Assembly (NCBI GenBank): GCA_016938395.1
Contig: JAFGUS010000214.1
Coordinates: forward strand, 1 to 25,887
Length of the DNA stretch: 25,887 bases
Reading direction: 5' to 3'
Origin: Coriobacteriia bacterium
GTDB lineage: Bacteria; Actinomycetota; Coriobacteriia; Anaerosomatales; Anaerosomataceae
The notes under the pieces are model-generated. The model ran no database searches and had not been told where the DNA came from. It was given only the letters and a program-made list of their open reading frames with translations. Shown here one piece after another: positions 1-8,628 of the stretch (position 1 is its first letter; every line of letters begins with the position of its first letter). The position numbers and the translations under genes were made by a program.

Positions 1-930
1 CCAGTTTTGCTGGCCGAGGTCACGCAGCAGCTGACCTTACACGACGGCTCCATCTTCGTTGACTGTACCTTAGGCGGGGCAGGACACGCGAAGCGGATCG
101 CAGAGCTTGTAGCTCCCACCGGGATCGTGGTGGGAATCGATCAAGATGACGCCGCACTCACCGCAGCAGCAGACACACTACGCCTCGGCCAGCAGAACGT
201 CCCGGACATCGTATTGCTGAAGGGCAACTTCGGCGGTCTCGATTCCCTGCTCCTCGAGGCGCGTGTCCCGTACGTGGACGCGTTCCTGTTCGATCTTGGT
301 GTCTCCTCCCCCCAGCTTGACCATGTCGGCCGCGGTTTCACCTACCAGGAGGACGTTCCGCTCGATATGCGGATGGATCCCTCATCGTCGCAGCCTACCG
401 CGGCTGACATCGTCAACACATATTCCGAGTCGGAGCTCGCACGCGTTATCCGCGAGTACGGCGAGGAACGGTGGGCCTCGCGCATCGCAGCCTTCATCGT
501 AGCCGCGCGGGGCCGCCACCGGATCACGACCACCGGAGAGGTCGTCGAGATCGTCAAGGCGGCTATTCCGGCCGCTGCACGAAGGACAGGCGGCCATCCG
601 GCGCGGCGGACCTTCCAGGCGCTGCGTATCGAGGTGAACGGCGAGCTCGAGGTTCTGGAGCGCGGTCTGCGGAGTGCGGTGCGGTGGCTTGCGCCGCAGG
701 GACGCATCGCGGTCATCAGTTACCACTCGCTCGAGGACCGCATCGTGCGCGACGTGTTCGCAGAGTTCGCCCAGGGGTGTGTGTGTCCTCCCGACCTGCC
801 GGTCTGCCGGTGCGGGCGGGAGCCGGTACTCCGCATCATCACCAAGAAACCCCTCGTGCCCTCCGGCGAGGAGATCGAGCGAAACCCGCGGGCCCGGAGC
901 GCGAAGCTGCGAGTCGCGGAGAAGCGATAG
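1..930 (+). CDS. rsmH: 16S rRNA (cytosine1402-N4)-methyltransferase, 5' end missing
   Basis: RsmH (MraW) uses S-adenosylmethionine to N4-methylate C1402 of 16S rRNA in the ribosomal P site. The frame is open from base 1. The first codons read PVLLAEV, which matches the usual HxPVLLxEV stretch near the family N-terminus, so the true start lies a few codons upstream of the window and the TTG at 7 is internal. Visible family motifs are the SAM-binding DCTLGGAGH, FDLGVSSPQLD followed by the GRGF and PLDMRMD segments, ALRIEVNGEL, and SYHSLEDRIV near the C-terminus. The Cys-containing stretch CVCPPDLPVCRCG before the end is common in this family. It is the first dcw gene visible; ftsL follows 56 nt after the stop. 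Confidence 0.96.
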   Translation, partial: PVLLAEVTQQLTLHDGSIFVDCTLGGAGHAKRIAELVAPTGIVVGIDQDDAALTAAADTLRLGQQNVPDIVLLKGNFGGLDSLLLEARVPYVDAFLFDLGVSSPQLDHVGRGFTYQEDVPLDMRMDPSSSQPTAADIVNTYSESELARVIREYGEERWASRIAAFIVAARGRHRITTTGEVVEIVKAAIPAAARRTGGHPARRTFQALRIEVNGELEVLERGLRSAVRWLAPQGRIAVISYHSLEDRIVRDVFAEFAQGCVCPPDLPVCRCGREPVLRIITKKPLVPSGEEIERNPRARSAKLRVAEKR

Positions 931-941
931 CGACCAAGGGG

Positions 942-961
942 CCCCTCCGGCAACGGAGGGG
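942..961 (+). repeat. Hairpin between rsmH and ftsL with GCAA loop
   Basis: A perfect 8-bp inverted repeat, CCCCTCCG and CGGAGGGG, encloses a GCAA loop of the GNRA class. It lies between the rsmH stop and the ftsL ribosome binding site (971-977). No T-run follows, so it is not a typical intrinsic terminator. mRNA stabilisation, processing or attenuation are possible roles, by inference only. Confidence 0.6.
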
Positions 962-986
962 AGGACGCGGAAGGAGGCCCACAGAC

Positions 987-1529
987 GTGGGCGCAGCGGC
1001 ACGCAAGCTCGCGCACCGCGCCGCACCTGCCCGACCGGCCTTGCGGCTGGTGCGGGGAGGGCGGCGTTCCCGCGCGCGCTCCAACGCTGCCGCTGCTGAG
1101 ATCTTCCGTGTGGCAGTCGTCTGCTTGCTGGTTCTCGGCGTCGCCGGCATCACGCGCGTGGCGCTTGCCGTGCAGGCTACCGAGGCGTCCATCGACGCGT
1201 ACGAGCTTCGCAAGGAACTCAAGGCTGAGGAGAAGGCCACCCGCACACTCGAGGCGGATCGCAGCACGCTGGCCGCGCCTTCGCGGATCGAGGTCCTCGC
1301 ATGCGAGACACTCAACATGGCGCGGCCGATAGAGGTGTGCTATCTGGAGCTGCCCGGTGCCACGGATGGGGCGTCCGACAGCCCACCGTCGCCGGTTGCG
1401 CCAGACCCAGCGGCCGGACCGACCGAACGTCCGGCGGTATCAGGTCTGTTAGCGTCGCTGATGGACCTCGCCGCGGGTGAGGCGCAGGTGCTGCTGGTCG
1501 GCGACATGGGTCTCGGTCAGGCGAGATGA
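987..1529 (+). CDS. ftsL: FtsL-like septum-formation initiator protein
   Basis: Small bitopic division protein of the FtsL/DivIC type, expected to join FtsB/DivIC and FtsQ and to activate FtsW-FtsI. The GTG at 987 is chosen because AAGGAGG at 971-977 sits 9 nt upstream; the longer open frame upstream is only a shadow of rsmH. The 180-residue product has a strongly basic cytoplasmic tail (about 1-38), one membrane segment (about 39-61), then a short charged helix suited to a coiled coil (about 66-95). Next comes the segment RIEVLACETLNMARP, which resembles the conserved FtsL/DivIC end (RIExxAxxxLGMxxP). A low-complexity Pro/Ala/Ser extension of about 60 residues follows. The stop overlaps the ftsI start as ATGA. 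Family assignment rests on position and architecture, since sequence conservation is low. Confidence 0.85.
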   Translation: MGAAARKLAHRAAPARPALRLVRGGRRSRARSNAAAAEIFRVAVVCLLVLGVAGITRVALAVQATEASIDAYELRKELKAEEKATRTLEADRSTLAAPSRIEVLACETLNMARPIEVCYLELPGATDGASDSPPSPVAPDPAAGPTERPAVSGLLASLMDLAAGEAQVLLVGDMGLGQAR

Positions 1530-3283
1530 GCGGGGCCGCACGCAGCCGCTCCCGCCCCGTAGCCGGGCACCAGAAGAAGCGCCCGGCGTGGTCCGGGCGC
1601 TTCTTGTGGCTCATGCTGGCACTCAGCCTCGGTCTTCTCGTGGTGGCGGCTCAGCTCGTGCGCATCCAGGTGATCGACGGCCCCGCGTACGCGGCGCGCG
1701 CGGCGGCCCAGCGCACGCGCGACATCGTGCTCAGCCCGGAGCGGGGTTTCATCCTCGATCGCGAGGGCGAAGTTCTCGCGGAGACCGTTCCCGCGCGCAC
1801 CGTCTACGCCGTCCCCGGGGCCATCACCGATGCCGAGGGGACGGCACAGGCGATTGCCGACACACTTGGCGGCGAACCGGCGGACTACCTTCCCAAGCTC
1901 ACCAAGGACGCCGACTACGTCTACATCGCGCGCAAAGCCGATCCGGCGCGCGCCGCCAACCTGGAGGCGCTCGGCATCGCCGGTCTGGGGTTCAGCGAGG
2001 ACTCCCGACGCGTGTACCCGAGCAACGAACTCGCGGCTCAGGTTCTGGGCTTCGTCGGCGTGGACGATGAGGGCCTCTCGGGTCTGGAGCTCTTCTACAA
2101 CGACCTGCTCGCCGGCGAACCCGGGCGGCTCATCGGCGAGCGTGACCGTCAGGGCAGGCCGATTCCCGGGGGCGTGACCCACGAGGAAGAGGCCGCCGAT
2201 GGTCGGGACATCGTGCTGACCATCGACAAGGACATTCAGTACCAGGCGCAGGTCGCGCTGGCCGAAGCGGTCGAGGAGTGGGACGCTGCGGCCGGGTCGA
2301 TCCTCGTCATGGATCCCGTGACCGGCGAGATCCTCGCCATGGCGTCGGTCCCGCAGTTCAATCCCAACCGCTTCGGTGAGGCCGACGCCGCCGCGCACCG
2401 CAACCGCTCGATCGTCGACTCCTACGAGCCGGGCTCCACCATCAAGTCGTTCACTGCCGCCGCGGTCATCGAGGAGGGTCTCTTCGACGGCTCGAGCACG
2501 TTCGTGCTGCCGCCGACGGTGACGGTTGGGGGGCGCACGATCAAGGAGTCACATCCCCGGGAGACGGTGACCTGGTCACTCACCGGGATCGTGACGAACT
2601 CCTCGAATGTGGGTGCGGTGAAGCTCGGTGAGGCACTCGGCCCCGACGGGCTCCACGAGTACTTCGCGCGTCTGGGCTTCGGCGAGCGCACGGGCATCGA
2701 CTTCCCGGGCGAGGCCAAAGGCCAGCTGCCGCCGGTCGAGCAGTGGTCGGGGTCATCGCTTGCCACCATATCCTTCGGACAGGGCGTGTCGGTTACCCAG
2801 CTCCAGCTGGCTCGCGCGCTGGCCGCGATCGCCAACGGCGGCGAACTCGTGGTGCCGCACTTCCTTCGTGAGGTCCCGGACGCGCCCGAGATCGAGCTCG
2901 CCTGGCCCAAGCAGCAGGTACTGTCCGAGGCCACCGCGGAGGAGATGCGCTCGGTACTCGCCGATGTCGTCAGTGACGGCACGGGCTCCGAGGCTGCCGT
3001 TCCCGGCTACACCGTGGCCGGCAAGACCGGAACGGCCCAGAAGGCGCGCACCGACGGAATCGCAGGCTACGCGGCGGGCAAGTACGTCGCGTCGTTCTCC
3101 GGTTTCCTGCCGACCGAGGACCCGCGCGTGCTCGTGGTCGTGAGCATCGACGAGCCGTCGCGCGCCATCTACGGAGGGACTGTGGCCGCGCCGACGTTCA
3201 GTCGCGTTGCGCAGTTCGCGGTGGAGCACCTGCGCATCCCTCCGGGACAGCCGGTAACGGAAGCACAACAGGGCGACCGGTAG
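1526..3283 (+). CDS. ftsI: Septal peptidoglycan transpeptidase, class B penicillin-binding protein
   Basis: FtsI (PBP3-type) crosslinks peptide stems of septal peptidoglycan outside the membrane and pairs with the glycosyltransferase FtsW. The 585-residue protein has a basic N-terminus, one membrane anchor (about 26-46), a PBP dimerisation region, and a transpeptidase domain. The three active-site motifs are present: STIK at 304-307 with nucleophile Ser304, SSN at 359-361, and KTG at 500-502. No PASTA repeats follow the catalytic domain, so it looks like the division-specific FtsI class. Its ATG overlaps the ftsL stop by 4 nt, which suggests translational coupling. A perfect 13-bp inverted repeat lies inside codons 17-27. 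Confidence 0.97.
   Translation: MSGAARSRSRPVAGHQKKRPAWSGRFLWLMLALSLGLLVVAAQLVRIQVIDGPAYAARAAAQRTRDIVLSPERGFILDREGEVLAETVPARTVYAVPGAITDAEGTAQAIADTLGGEPADYLPKLTKDADYVYIARKADPARAANLEALGIAGLGFSEDSRRVYPSNELAAQVLGFVGVDDEGLSGLELFYNDLLAGEPGRLIGERDRQGRPIPGGVTHEEEAADGRDIVLTIDKDIQYQAQVALAEAVEEWDAAAGSILVMDPVTGEILAMASVPQFNPNRFGEADAAAHRNRSIVDSYEPGSTIKSFTAAAVIEEGLFDGSSTFVLPPTVTVGGRTIKESHPRETVTWSLTGIVTNSSNVGAVKLGEALGPDGLHEYFARLGFGERTGIDFPGEAKGQLPPVEQWSGSSLATISFGQGVSVTQLQLARALAAIANGGELVVPHFLREVPDAPEIELAWPKQQVLSEATAEEMRSVLADVVSDGTGSEAAVPGYTVAGKTGTAQKARTDGIAGYAAGKYVASFSGFLPTEDPRVLVVVSIDEPSRAIYGGTVAAPTFSRVAQFAVEHLRIPPGQPVTEAQQGDR
1574..1605 (+). repeat. Perfect 13-bp inverted repeat inside the ftsI 5' coding region
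   Basis: AAGAAGCGCCCGG at 1574-1586 is exactly complementary to 1593-1605, with a 6-nt loop. It begins 48 nt after the ftsI start and encodes the basic stretch just before the membrane anchor. A GC-rich 13-bp stem this close to a start should form in the mRNA. It could pause ribosomes or polymerase, but no T-run follows that would make it a strong terminator. Confidence 0.65.
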
Positions 3284-3340
3284 GTCGAGATGATCGACGA
3301 CGGATGGTAGGATTGTCCGGCTCGCGAGCGGTAGGGATAC

Positions 3341-4792
3341 GTGAGGACGACGACACTACAACAGCTGGTCACAGGCGACGGCACCGCGGTCCTCAACGGT
3401 GCCGACGTGCCCGTGTCGGGGGTGGCGTACCGTTCGGACCGGGTTCGCCCCGGTGACGCGTTCTTCTGCATCCCGGGCTTCCGGCACGACGGCCACGACT
3501 TCGCTGCCGAGGCCGTGAGGCGTGGGGCCGTCGCGCTCGTGTGTGAGCGTGCCCTGGAGTTGCCGGTCCCGCAGGTGCTCGTCGCCGACACGCGTAGCGC
3601 TCTCGCCGCTGCGGCGGCGATAGCGTACGGCGACCCGACCGCGCAGATGAGCGTGGTCGGCGTGACCGGCACCAACGGCAAGACCACAACGACGTACCTC
3701 ATCGACAGCATCCTGCGCACCGCCGGCCGCACGACCGGCCTCATCGGCACCGTGGAGACGCGCATCGGCGCCACGCGGCTGCCTTCGGTCCGGACCACCC
3801 CGGAATCGGCCGACCTGCAGGAACTCTTCGCGCGGATGCTCGCCGAGGGTGTGTCGGCCGTCTCGATGGAGGTCTCCTCGCACGCGATCGACCTCCACCG
3901 TGCGGACGCCATCCACTTCGCGGTGGCGGCGTTCACCAATCTGACGCAGGACCACCTGGACTACCATCACACGCTGGAGGAGTACTGGTCGGTCAAGCGG
4001 CGCCTGTTCACGGAGCTGGACGTTGCCGAGCGAGTGGTCAACATCGACGACTCCCGAGGACAGGAACTCGCACGGGCCACGGGTGCGCGCTTCACGGTCG
4101 GCAGGGACCCGGAGGCCGCGGTCCGTGCAGCCGACGAGGTGGCCGGACCCACATCCACCGGGTTCACGCTGCTGGCCCCGGACGGCTCGGCACGCATCAC
4201 GCTCCCGCTCGCGGGCGCATACAACGTGAGCAACGCGCTTGTGGCCGCGGGGTGCGCCCTCGCGCTCGGCATCACGCTCGAGCACGTTGTGGAAGGCCTC
4301 GAGTCGGCTCCGCAGGTGCCCGGACGGCTCGAGCGCGTCGATGAGGGGCAACCGTTCAGCGTCCTGGTGGACTATGCACACACCCCCGACAGCCTCTCCA
4401 AGGCCATCGCCGCGGTGCGCGCGGTCACGCCGGGCCGGGTCATCACCGTGTTCGGCTGTGGCGGCGACCGCGACCCGGAGAAGCGACCGCTCATGGGGCG
4501 TGCGGCAGGCGAGGGGTCCGACATCGTCGTGGTGACGAGCGACAACCCGCGGAGCGAAGACCCCGTGGGCATCATCCTGCAGATCGAGGACGGGCTGAGG
4601 CCCACGGGTGCGCGGTACGATGTCGAGGTGGACCGCCGCTCGGCCATCGCCCGCGCGCTTGCACTGGCCGCCGATGGGGATGCGGTGCTGATTGCGGGCA
4701 AGGGCCACGAGGACTACCAGATCTTCGCCGACCGCACCATCCATTTCGACGATCGCGAAGCGGCGCGCGAGGAGTTGAGGGCGCGATGCTGA
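3341..4792 (+). CDS. murE: UDP-MurNAc-tripeptide synthetase, meso-diaminopimelate-adding
   Basis: MurE is a cytoplasmic ATP-dependent ligase that adds the third residue to UDP-MurNAc-L-Ala-D-Glu. The 483-residue length is typical. The central-domain ATP loop GTNGKTTTT is present, with the lysine at residue 114. The DNPR motif at 401-404, followed by SEDP, is the known signature for meso-diaminopimelate rather than lysine, so this organism should have A2pm-type peptidoglycan. GTG 3341 is preceded by a weak AGGG site. A 57-nt gap after ftsI is the longest break in this part of the operon. The stop (4790-4792) lies inside the first codons of murF. Confidence 0.97.
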   Translation: MRTTTLQQLVTGDGTAVLNGADVPVSGVAYRSDRVRPGDAFFCIPGFRHDGHDFAAEAVRRGAVALVCERALELPVPQVLVADTRSALAAAAAIAYGDPTAQMSVVGVTGTNGKTTTTYLIDSILRTAGRTTGLIGTVETRIGATRLPSVRTTPESADLQELFARMLAEGVSAVSMEVSSHAIDLHRADAIHFAVAAFTNLTQDHLDYHHTLEEYWSVKRRLFTELDVAERVVNIDDSRGQELARATGARFTVGRDPEAAVRAADEVAGPTSTGFTLLAPDGSARITLPLAGAYNVSNALVAAGCALALGITLEHVVEGLESAPQVPGRLERVDEGQPFSVLVDYAHTPDSLSKAIAAVRAVTPGRVITVFGCGGDRDPEKRPLMGRAAGEGSDIVVVTSDNPRSEDPVGIILQIEDGLRPTGARYDVEVDRRSAIARALALAADGDAVLIAGKGHEDYQIFADRTIHFDDREAAREELRARC

Positions 4793-6210
4793 CCCTCTCT
4801 GTGGGGACGTTGCTCGAGATCACCGGCGGTGAGCTGCTCGCTGGGCCATCGGTGACTATGGTCAACGGATGCGCCATCGACTCGCGGCAGATCCAGCCCG
4901 GCGGAGCGTTCGTAGCCTTCGTCGGCGAGCATGCCGACGGCCACGCGTTCGTCGGTGACGCCCTCGAGCGCGGCGCGCGGGCGCTGATCGTGACGCGGGA
5001 CGACGTCGCTCTGCGAAACGCGCTTGAGACGGCGGGACGCCCCGAGGTGGCACTGATCCTCGTGGACGATGCCCTCGGCGCGTTGGAAGCGCTCGCGTCG
5101 TGGCACCGGGGACGTCTCATGTGTCCGGTGATCGGCATAACGGGCTCGACGGGCAAGACGACCACGAAGGACTTCCTGCGCAGCATCCTCGCGACGCGCC
5201 TACGCGTGGTCGCCACCGAGGGCAACCGCAACAACGAGCTGGGCGTGCCGCTCACGATCATGGATGCGAGCAGCGAGACCGAGGTGCTCATCGTCGAGAT
5301 GGCGATGCGCGGCGCAGGTCAAATCGACCACCTCTGCTCGATCGCACGCCCGACGGCGGGGCTGGTGACCAACGTCGGCGTGAGTCACATCGAGGTGCTG
5401 GGCTCGGAAGAGGCCATCGCGGCCGCAAAGGGCGAGCTCGTGCGCGCTGTACCGGCCGATGGACGGGTCTTCCTCAACGGTGACGACGCGTGGAGCGACA
5501 TGCTCGCGGCGGGCACCGACGCCGTGGTCACGCGCTACGGGTTGGGACCCGCCGCCGACGTCAGTGCGCTGGACGTCACGGTATCCGACGACGGGCGCCC
5601 GGCGTTCACGTTGGTATGCGCGGCGGGTACCGCCGAGGTGCACCTGCCCACGCCGGGTCGCCACAACGTATACAATGCGCTCGCGGCAGCCGCGGTGGCG
5701 CTCTATGTCGACCTATCGCTCGACGACATCGTCGCCGGGCTCGAGCGCGCGACGTTCTCGCGGTGGCGGATGGAGACGTTCCAGAGCGCCAGCGGTGTCG
5801 TCGTCATCAACGACGCGTACAATGCCAATCCGACGTCGATGAGTGCCGCGATCTCGGCACTCGGCGACGTGCCGAGCGTCGGTAGGCGCATCGCAGTACT
5901 CGGCGACATGGCCGAACTCGGCTCGCTCACTGAACTCGCGCACTTCCAGCTCGGGGGAGAGGTCGCGGCGTCAGCGGTGGACGTGCTCGTGACGGTAGGC
6001 GAGCGCGCGCGTCGCATCGCCGAGGGCGCGCGGGCGGCGGGCATCGATCCTGCTGCCGTGCGGCCGTGTGCCACGGCCGAAGAGGCCTCGGAAGTGCTGG
6101 ACGACCTGCTCGCCCCCGGTGACACCGTGCTCGTGAAAGCGTCCCGGGTGATGGGACTTGAAACCGTCGTGGAAGGGATCATGGAACCCCGTGTTCAGCC
6201 TTCTGCCTGA
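4786..6210 (+). CDS. murF: UDP-MurNAc-tripeptide: D-alanyl-D-alanine ligase
   Basis: MurF joins D-Ala-D-Ala to UDP-MurNAc-tripeptide to finish the cytoplasmic pentapeptide precursor. The 474-residue protein shows the Mur ligase ATP loop GSTGKTTTK with Lys124, the NRNNELGVP stretch and EMAMRGAGQI typical of MurF, and NDAYNANPTSM in the C-terminal region. The start overlaps the murE stop by 7 nt. The 3' end overlaps the likely mraY start by about 20 nt. No ddl gene supplying D-Ala-D-Ala is present in the window. Confidence 0.97.
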   Translation: MLTLSVGTLLEITGGELLAGPSVTMVNGCAIDSRQIQPGGAFVAFVGEHADGHAFVGDALERGARALIVTRDDVALRNALETAGRPEVALILVDDALGALEALASWHRGRLMCPVIGITGSTGKTTTKDFLRSILATRLRVVATEGNRNNELGVPLTIMDASSETEVLIVEMAMRGAGQIDHLCSIARPTAGLVTNVGVSHIEVLGSEEAIAAAKGELVRAVPADGRVFLNGDDAWSDMLAAGTDAVVTRYGLGPAADVSALDVTVSDDGRPAFTLVCAAGTAEVHLPTPGRHNVYNALAAAAVALYVDLSLDDIVAGLERATFSRWRMETFQSASGVVVINDAYNANPTSMSAAISALGDVPSVGRRIAVLGDMAELGSLTELAHFQLGGEVAASAVDVLVTVGERARRIAEGARAAGIDPAAVRPCATAEEASEVLDDLLAPGDTVLVKASRVMGLETVVEGIMEPRVQPSA

Positions 6211-7243
6211 GATAGCGCGCTACCCCACCTACCAGGTGTTCGTGGCCGCGGTGCTGGCACTCGTGCTGGCGGGCACGCTCTTCCCGCTCTGGATCCGCCT
6301 GCTGCGCTTCCGCAACATCGGACAGCAGGTACGTGCCGACGGACCCCAGGGGCACCTCGTTAAGCAGGGGACGCCCACGATGGGCGGCGTGCTTATCGTC
6401 ATCGTCGTCGCGCTCGTCTACCTGTCGCTCGGCGAAGTGGGTCGGCCGGGCATCGTAGCGCTTGTGGCGCTGCTCGGGTGCGGACTGCTCGGCTTCGTGG
6501 ACGACTACGCGAAGGTGGTGCACGAGCGTTCGCTGGGTCTGCGGCCGCGCGCGAAGATCGTGGGGCAGGCCACGGTGGCGTTCGCCATCGGCGTCATGGC
6601 TGTGAACTGGGCACACGTGAGTCCCGAGGTGCTGCTGCCCTGGGGCGGTGCGCTCGATCTCGGCGTGCTCGCAACGACGATCGAGGCGGGCAGGTTCACC
6701 ATCACCCTGCCATGGCTCTACATCGCTCTCGTCTTCTTCATGGTCATCTCGTTCTCCAACACGGTGAATCTCACCGACGGTCTGGACGGCCTCGCGGCCG
6801 GCACAGTGATGATCGTCATGCTCGTGTTCGCGGGTATCGCGTTTCGGCAGGACAACCTCGAGCTCGCGCTGTTCGCCGCGGCGGTCGCGGGGGCCTGCCT
6901 CGGCTTCCTGTGGTACAACGCGTTTCCGGCCGACATCTTCATGGGAGACACGGGCTCGCTCGGGCTGGGGGCGGCCATCGCCACCATGGCAGTGGTGACC
7001 AAGACCGAGCTCATCGCGCCTCTCCTGGGCGGCATCTACGTGGCCGAGGGCCTTTCGGTCATCCTGCAGGTGGCGTCCTTCAAGCTCACCGGCAAGCGCA
7101 TCTTCCGCATGGCGCCCTTGCACCACCACTTCGAGATGAAGGGGTGGAGCGAGACCAAGGTGATGGTCCGCTTCTGGATCGTCACCGGCATCCTGGCCGG
7201 CGCGGGCTTTGCGCTCTACTTCGTCGCCTCGGTGGGGCGGTAG
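6191..7243 (+). CDS. mraY: Phospho-MurNAc-pentapeptide transferase
   Basis: MraY is the polytopic membrane enzyme that transfers phospho-MurNAc-pentapeptide to undecaprenyl phosphate, making lipid I. Family motifs are clear: QQVRADGPQGH then GTPTMGG, FVDDYAKV, NLTDGLDGLAAG, FMGDTGSLGLG, and the C-terminal PLHHHFEMKGW. About ten hydrophobic segments are visible. GTG 6191 gives a 350-residue protein beginning VFSLLPEIARY, a normal family N-terminus, with GGAAGGG 14 nt upstream. An in-frame ATG at 6158 would add 11 residues but overlaps murF by 53 nt. The start is therefore uncertain while the identity is not. Confidence 0.95.
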   Translation: MFSLLPEIARYPTYQVFVAAVLALVLAGTLFPLWIRLLRFRNIGQQVRADGPQGHLVKQGTPTMGGVLIVIVVALVYLSLGEVGRPGIVALVALLGCGLLGFVDDYAKVVHERSLGLRPRAKIVGQATVAFAIGVMAVNWAHVSPEVLLPWGGALDLGVLATTIEAGRFTITLPWLYIALVFFMVISFSNTVNLTDGLDGLAAGTVMIVMLVFAGIAFRQDNLELALFAAAVAGACLGFLWYNAFPADIFMGDTGSLGLGAAIATMAVVTKTELIAPLLGGIYVAEGLSVILQVASFKLTGKRIFRMAPLHHHFEMKGWSETKVMVRFWIVTGILAGAGFALYFVASVGR

Positions 7244-7245
7244 CC

Positions 7246-8628
7246 GTGGAACGCTGGAGCGGACACATCCTGGTGCTCGGGCTCGGGACCTCCGGAGAAG
7301 CGGCGGCCTCGTGGGCCCTCGCACAGGCCGATGCGGGCGCCCCCGTGCGCGTGACTGTGGTCGACTCCGGCTGCGGGGATGTCCTCGATCGGCGCGCGGA
7401 AGCGCTGCGCGCCCGTGGTGCCGAGGTCAGGCTGGGCACCAACGAGGTGCCCGAGGCGGACCTTGTCATCGCGTCGCCCGGTGTCCCGCCCGCAAGCCCG
7501 CTGATGGCCGCCGCCAGCTCACTCGGCGTGCCGGTCATCTCGGAGATCGAGCTGGCGTACCGTATCTCGGTTGCACCGTGGATCGCCGTGACGGGGACCA
7601 ACGGCAAGACCACGACGACAGGTCTCATCGTGCACCTGCTGCACGAGGCGGGCTTCGTCGCGGAGCCCGCCGGGAACTTCGGTCCGCCGGCGGTCAACGT
7701 GGCTACCGAGACAGGTCGCGCCGGGATCATCGTCGCCGAAGTCTCGAGCTTCCAGCTGGCGCGCATCGAGCGCTTCCACCCGCGCGTTGCCGTGCTGCTC
7801 AACATCACACCCGACCATCTCGACTATCACGGGACCATGGAGGCGTACGCTGCCGACAAGGCGCGGATCTTCGCGAACCAGGCTCCCGGCGACACCGCGG
7901 TGATCGACGTGGACGATCCGGGCTCGGCAGCACTCACGCCCGTGGTCGGCGAGCGCGGTGTTGACGTGCTGCGCGTGAGCCGAACGGCACCGCAGCCCCG
8001 AGGCGCCTTCGTATCGAACGGGTCGATCGTGGCCGATATCGGACATGGAACGGTCGAGGTGCTGCCGGTATGTGAGCTCTCGCTGCGCGGTGAGCACAAC
8101 GTCAGCAACGCGCTGGCGGCGGTCGCAGCGGCGCTCGCGATGGGCGCATCGCCCACCGCGGTGGCGCGTGGCCTGCGGACGTTCGCGCCGATCGAGCACC
8201 GCCTGGAGCCCGCGGGCCTTGCGGGAGGCGTGGAGTACTTCAACGACTCGAAGGCCACCAATCCCGACGCGGTTGTCAAGGCGCTCACGGCGTTCGACGG
8301 ACGCGAGATCGTTCTGCTCCTCGGCGGTCGCAACAAGGGCGTGGATCTCGGACCACTGGCGGCCGCTGCTGCGGAGCGCTGCGTCTCGGCGATCCTCTTC
8401 GGCGAGGCGGCACCCGAGTTCGCTGCGGCGTTCACCGCGATCGGCGCGCCTGCGACTGTGACCGCTGCGCTTGCTGACGCTGTGGCCGAGGCCGCACGTA
8501 TCGCCGGTACGGGCGATGTGGTGCTGCTCTCGCCGGGATGCACCTCCTTCGATGAGTTCGGCAACTACCAGGAGCGGGGCCGACGGTTCAAAGAGCTCGT
8601 GGCCTCCCTAAGCGGGGTGACGGGCTAG
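7246..8628 (+). CDS. murD: UDP-MurNAc-L-alanine: D-glutamate ligase
   Basis: MurD adds D-glutamate to UDP-MurNAc-L-Ala in the cytoplasm. The frame is open far upstream through mraY, but GTG 7246, two bases after the mraY stop, gives a normal 460-residue protein starting VERWSGHILVLGLGTSG, the expected N-terminal nucleotide-binding fold. Other motifs are the ATP loop GTNGKTTTT with Lys121, NITPDHLDYHG, FNDSKATNPDAV, LLGGRNKGVDL and LLSPGCTSFDEFGNY. The TAG stop abuts the ftsW ATG directly. Confidence 0.97.
   Translation: MERWSGHILVLGLGTSGEAAASWALAQADAGAPVRVTVVDSGCGDVLDRRAEALRARGAEVRLGTNEVPEADLVIASPGVPPASPLMAAASSLGVPVISEIELAYRISVAPWIAVTGTNGKTTTTGLIVHLLHEAGFVAEPAGNFGPPAVNVATETGRAGIIVAEVSSFQLARIERFHPRVAVLLNITPDHLDYHGTMEAYAADKARIFANQAPGDTAVIDVDDPGSAALTPVVGERGVDVLRVSRTAPQPRGAFVSNGSIVADIGHGTVEVLPVCELSLRGEHNVSNALAAVAAALAMGASPTAVARGLRTFAPIEHRLEPAGLAGGVEYFNDSKATNPDAVVKALTAFDGREIVLLLGGRNKGVDLGPLAAAAAERCVSAILFGEAAPEFAAAFTAIGAPATVTAALADAVAEAARIAGTGDVVLLSPGCTSFDEFGNYQERGRRFKELVASLSGVTG

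Noticed and set aside
3284..3340. Possible promoter before murE (TTGTCC and TAGGGA)
   Set aside because: The spacing is about 13 nt and both boxes are weak, so murE is more likely read from upstream.
3356..4744. Long minus-strand open frame (462 codons) opposite murE
   Set aside because: It is a GC-rich antisense shadow: rich in Arg/His/Gly, no family motifs, and murE on the other strand is unmistakable.
6478..7245. Upstream extension of the murD frame through mraY
   Set aside because: The Arg/His-rich translation is unlike MurD; GTG 7246 gives the normal MurD length and N-terminus.
6179..7324. Minus-strand open frame (381 codons) opposite mraY
   Set aside because: Composition is His/Arg/Glu-rich with no hydrophobic or domain pattern; it mirrors mraY codon bias.
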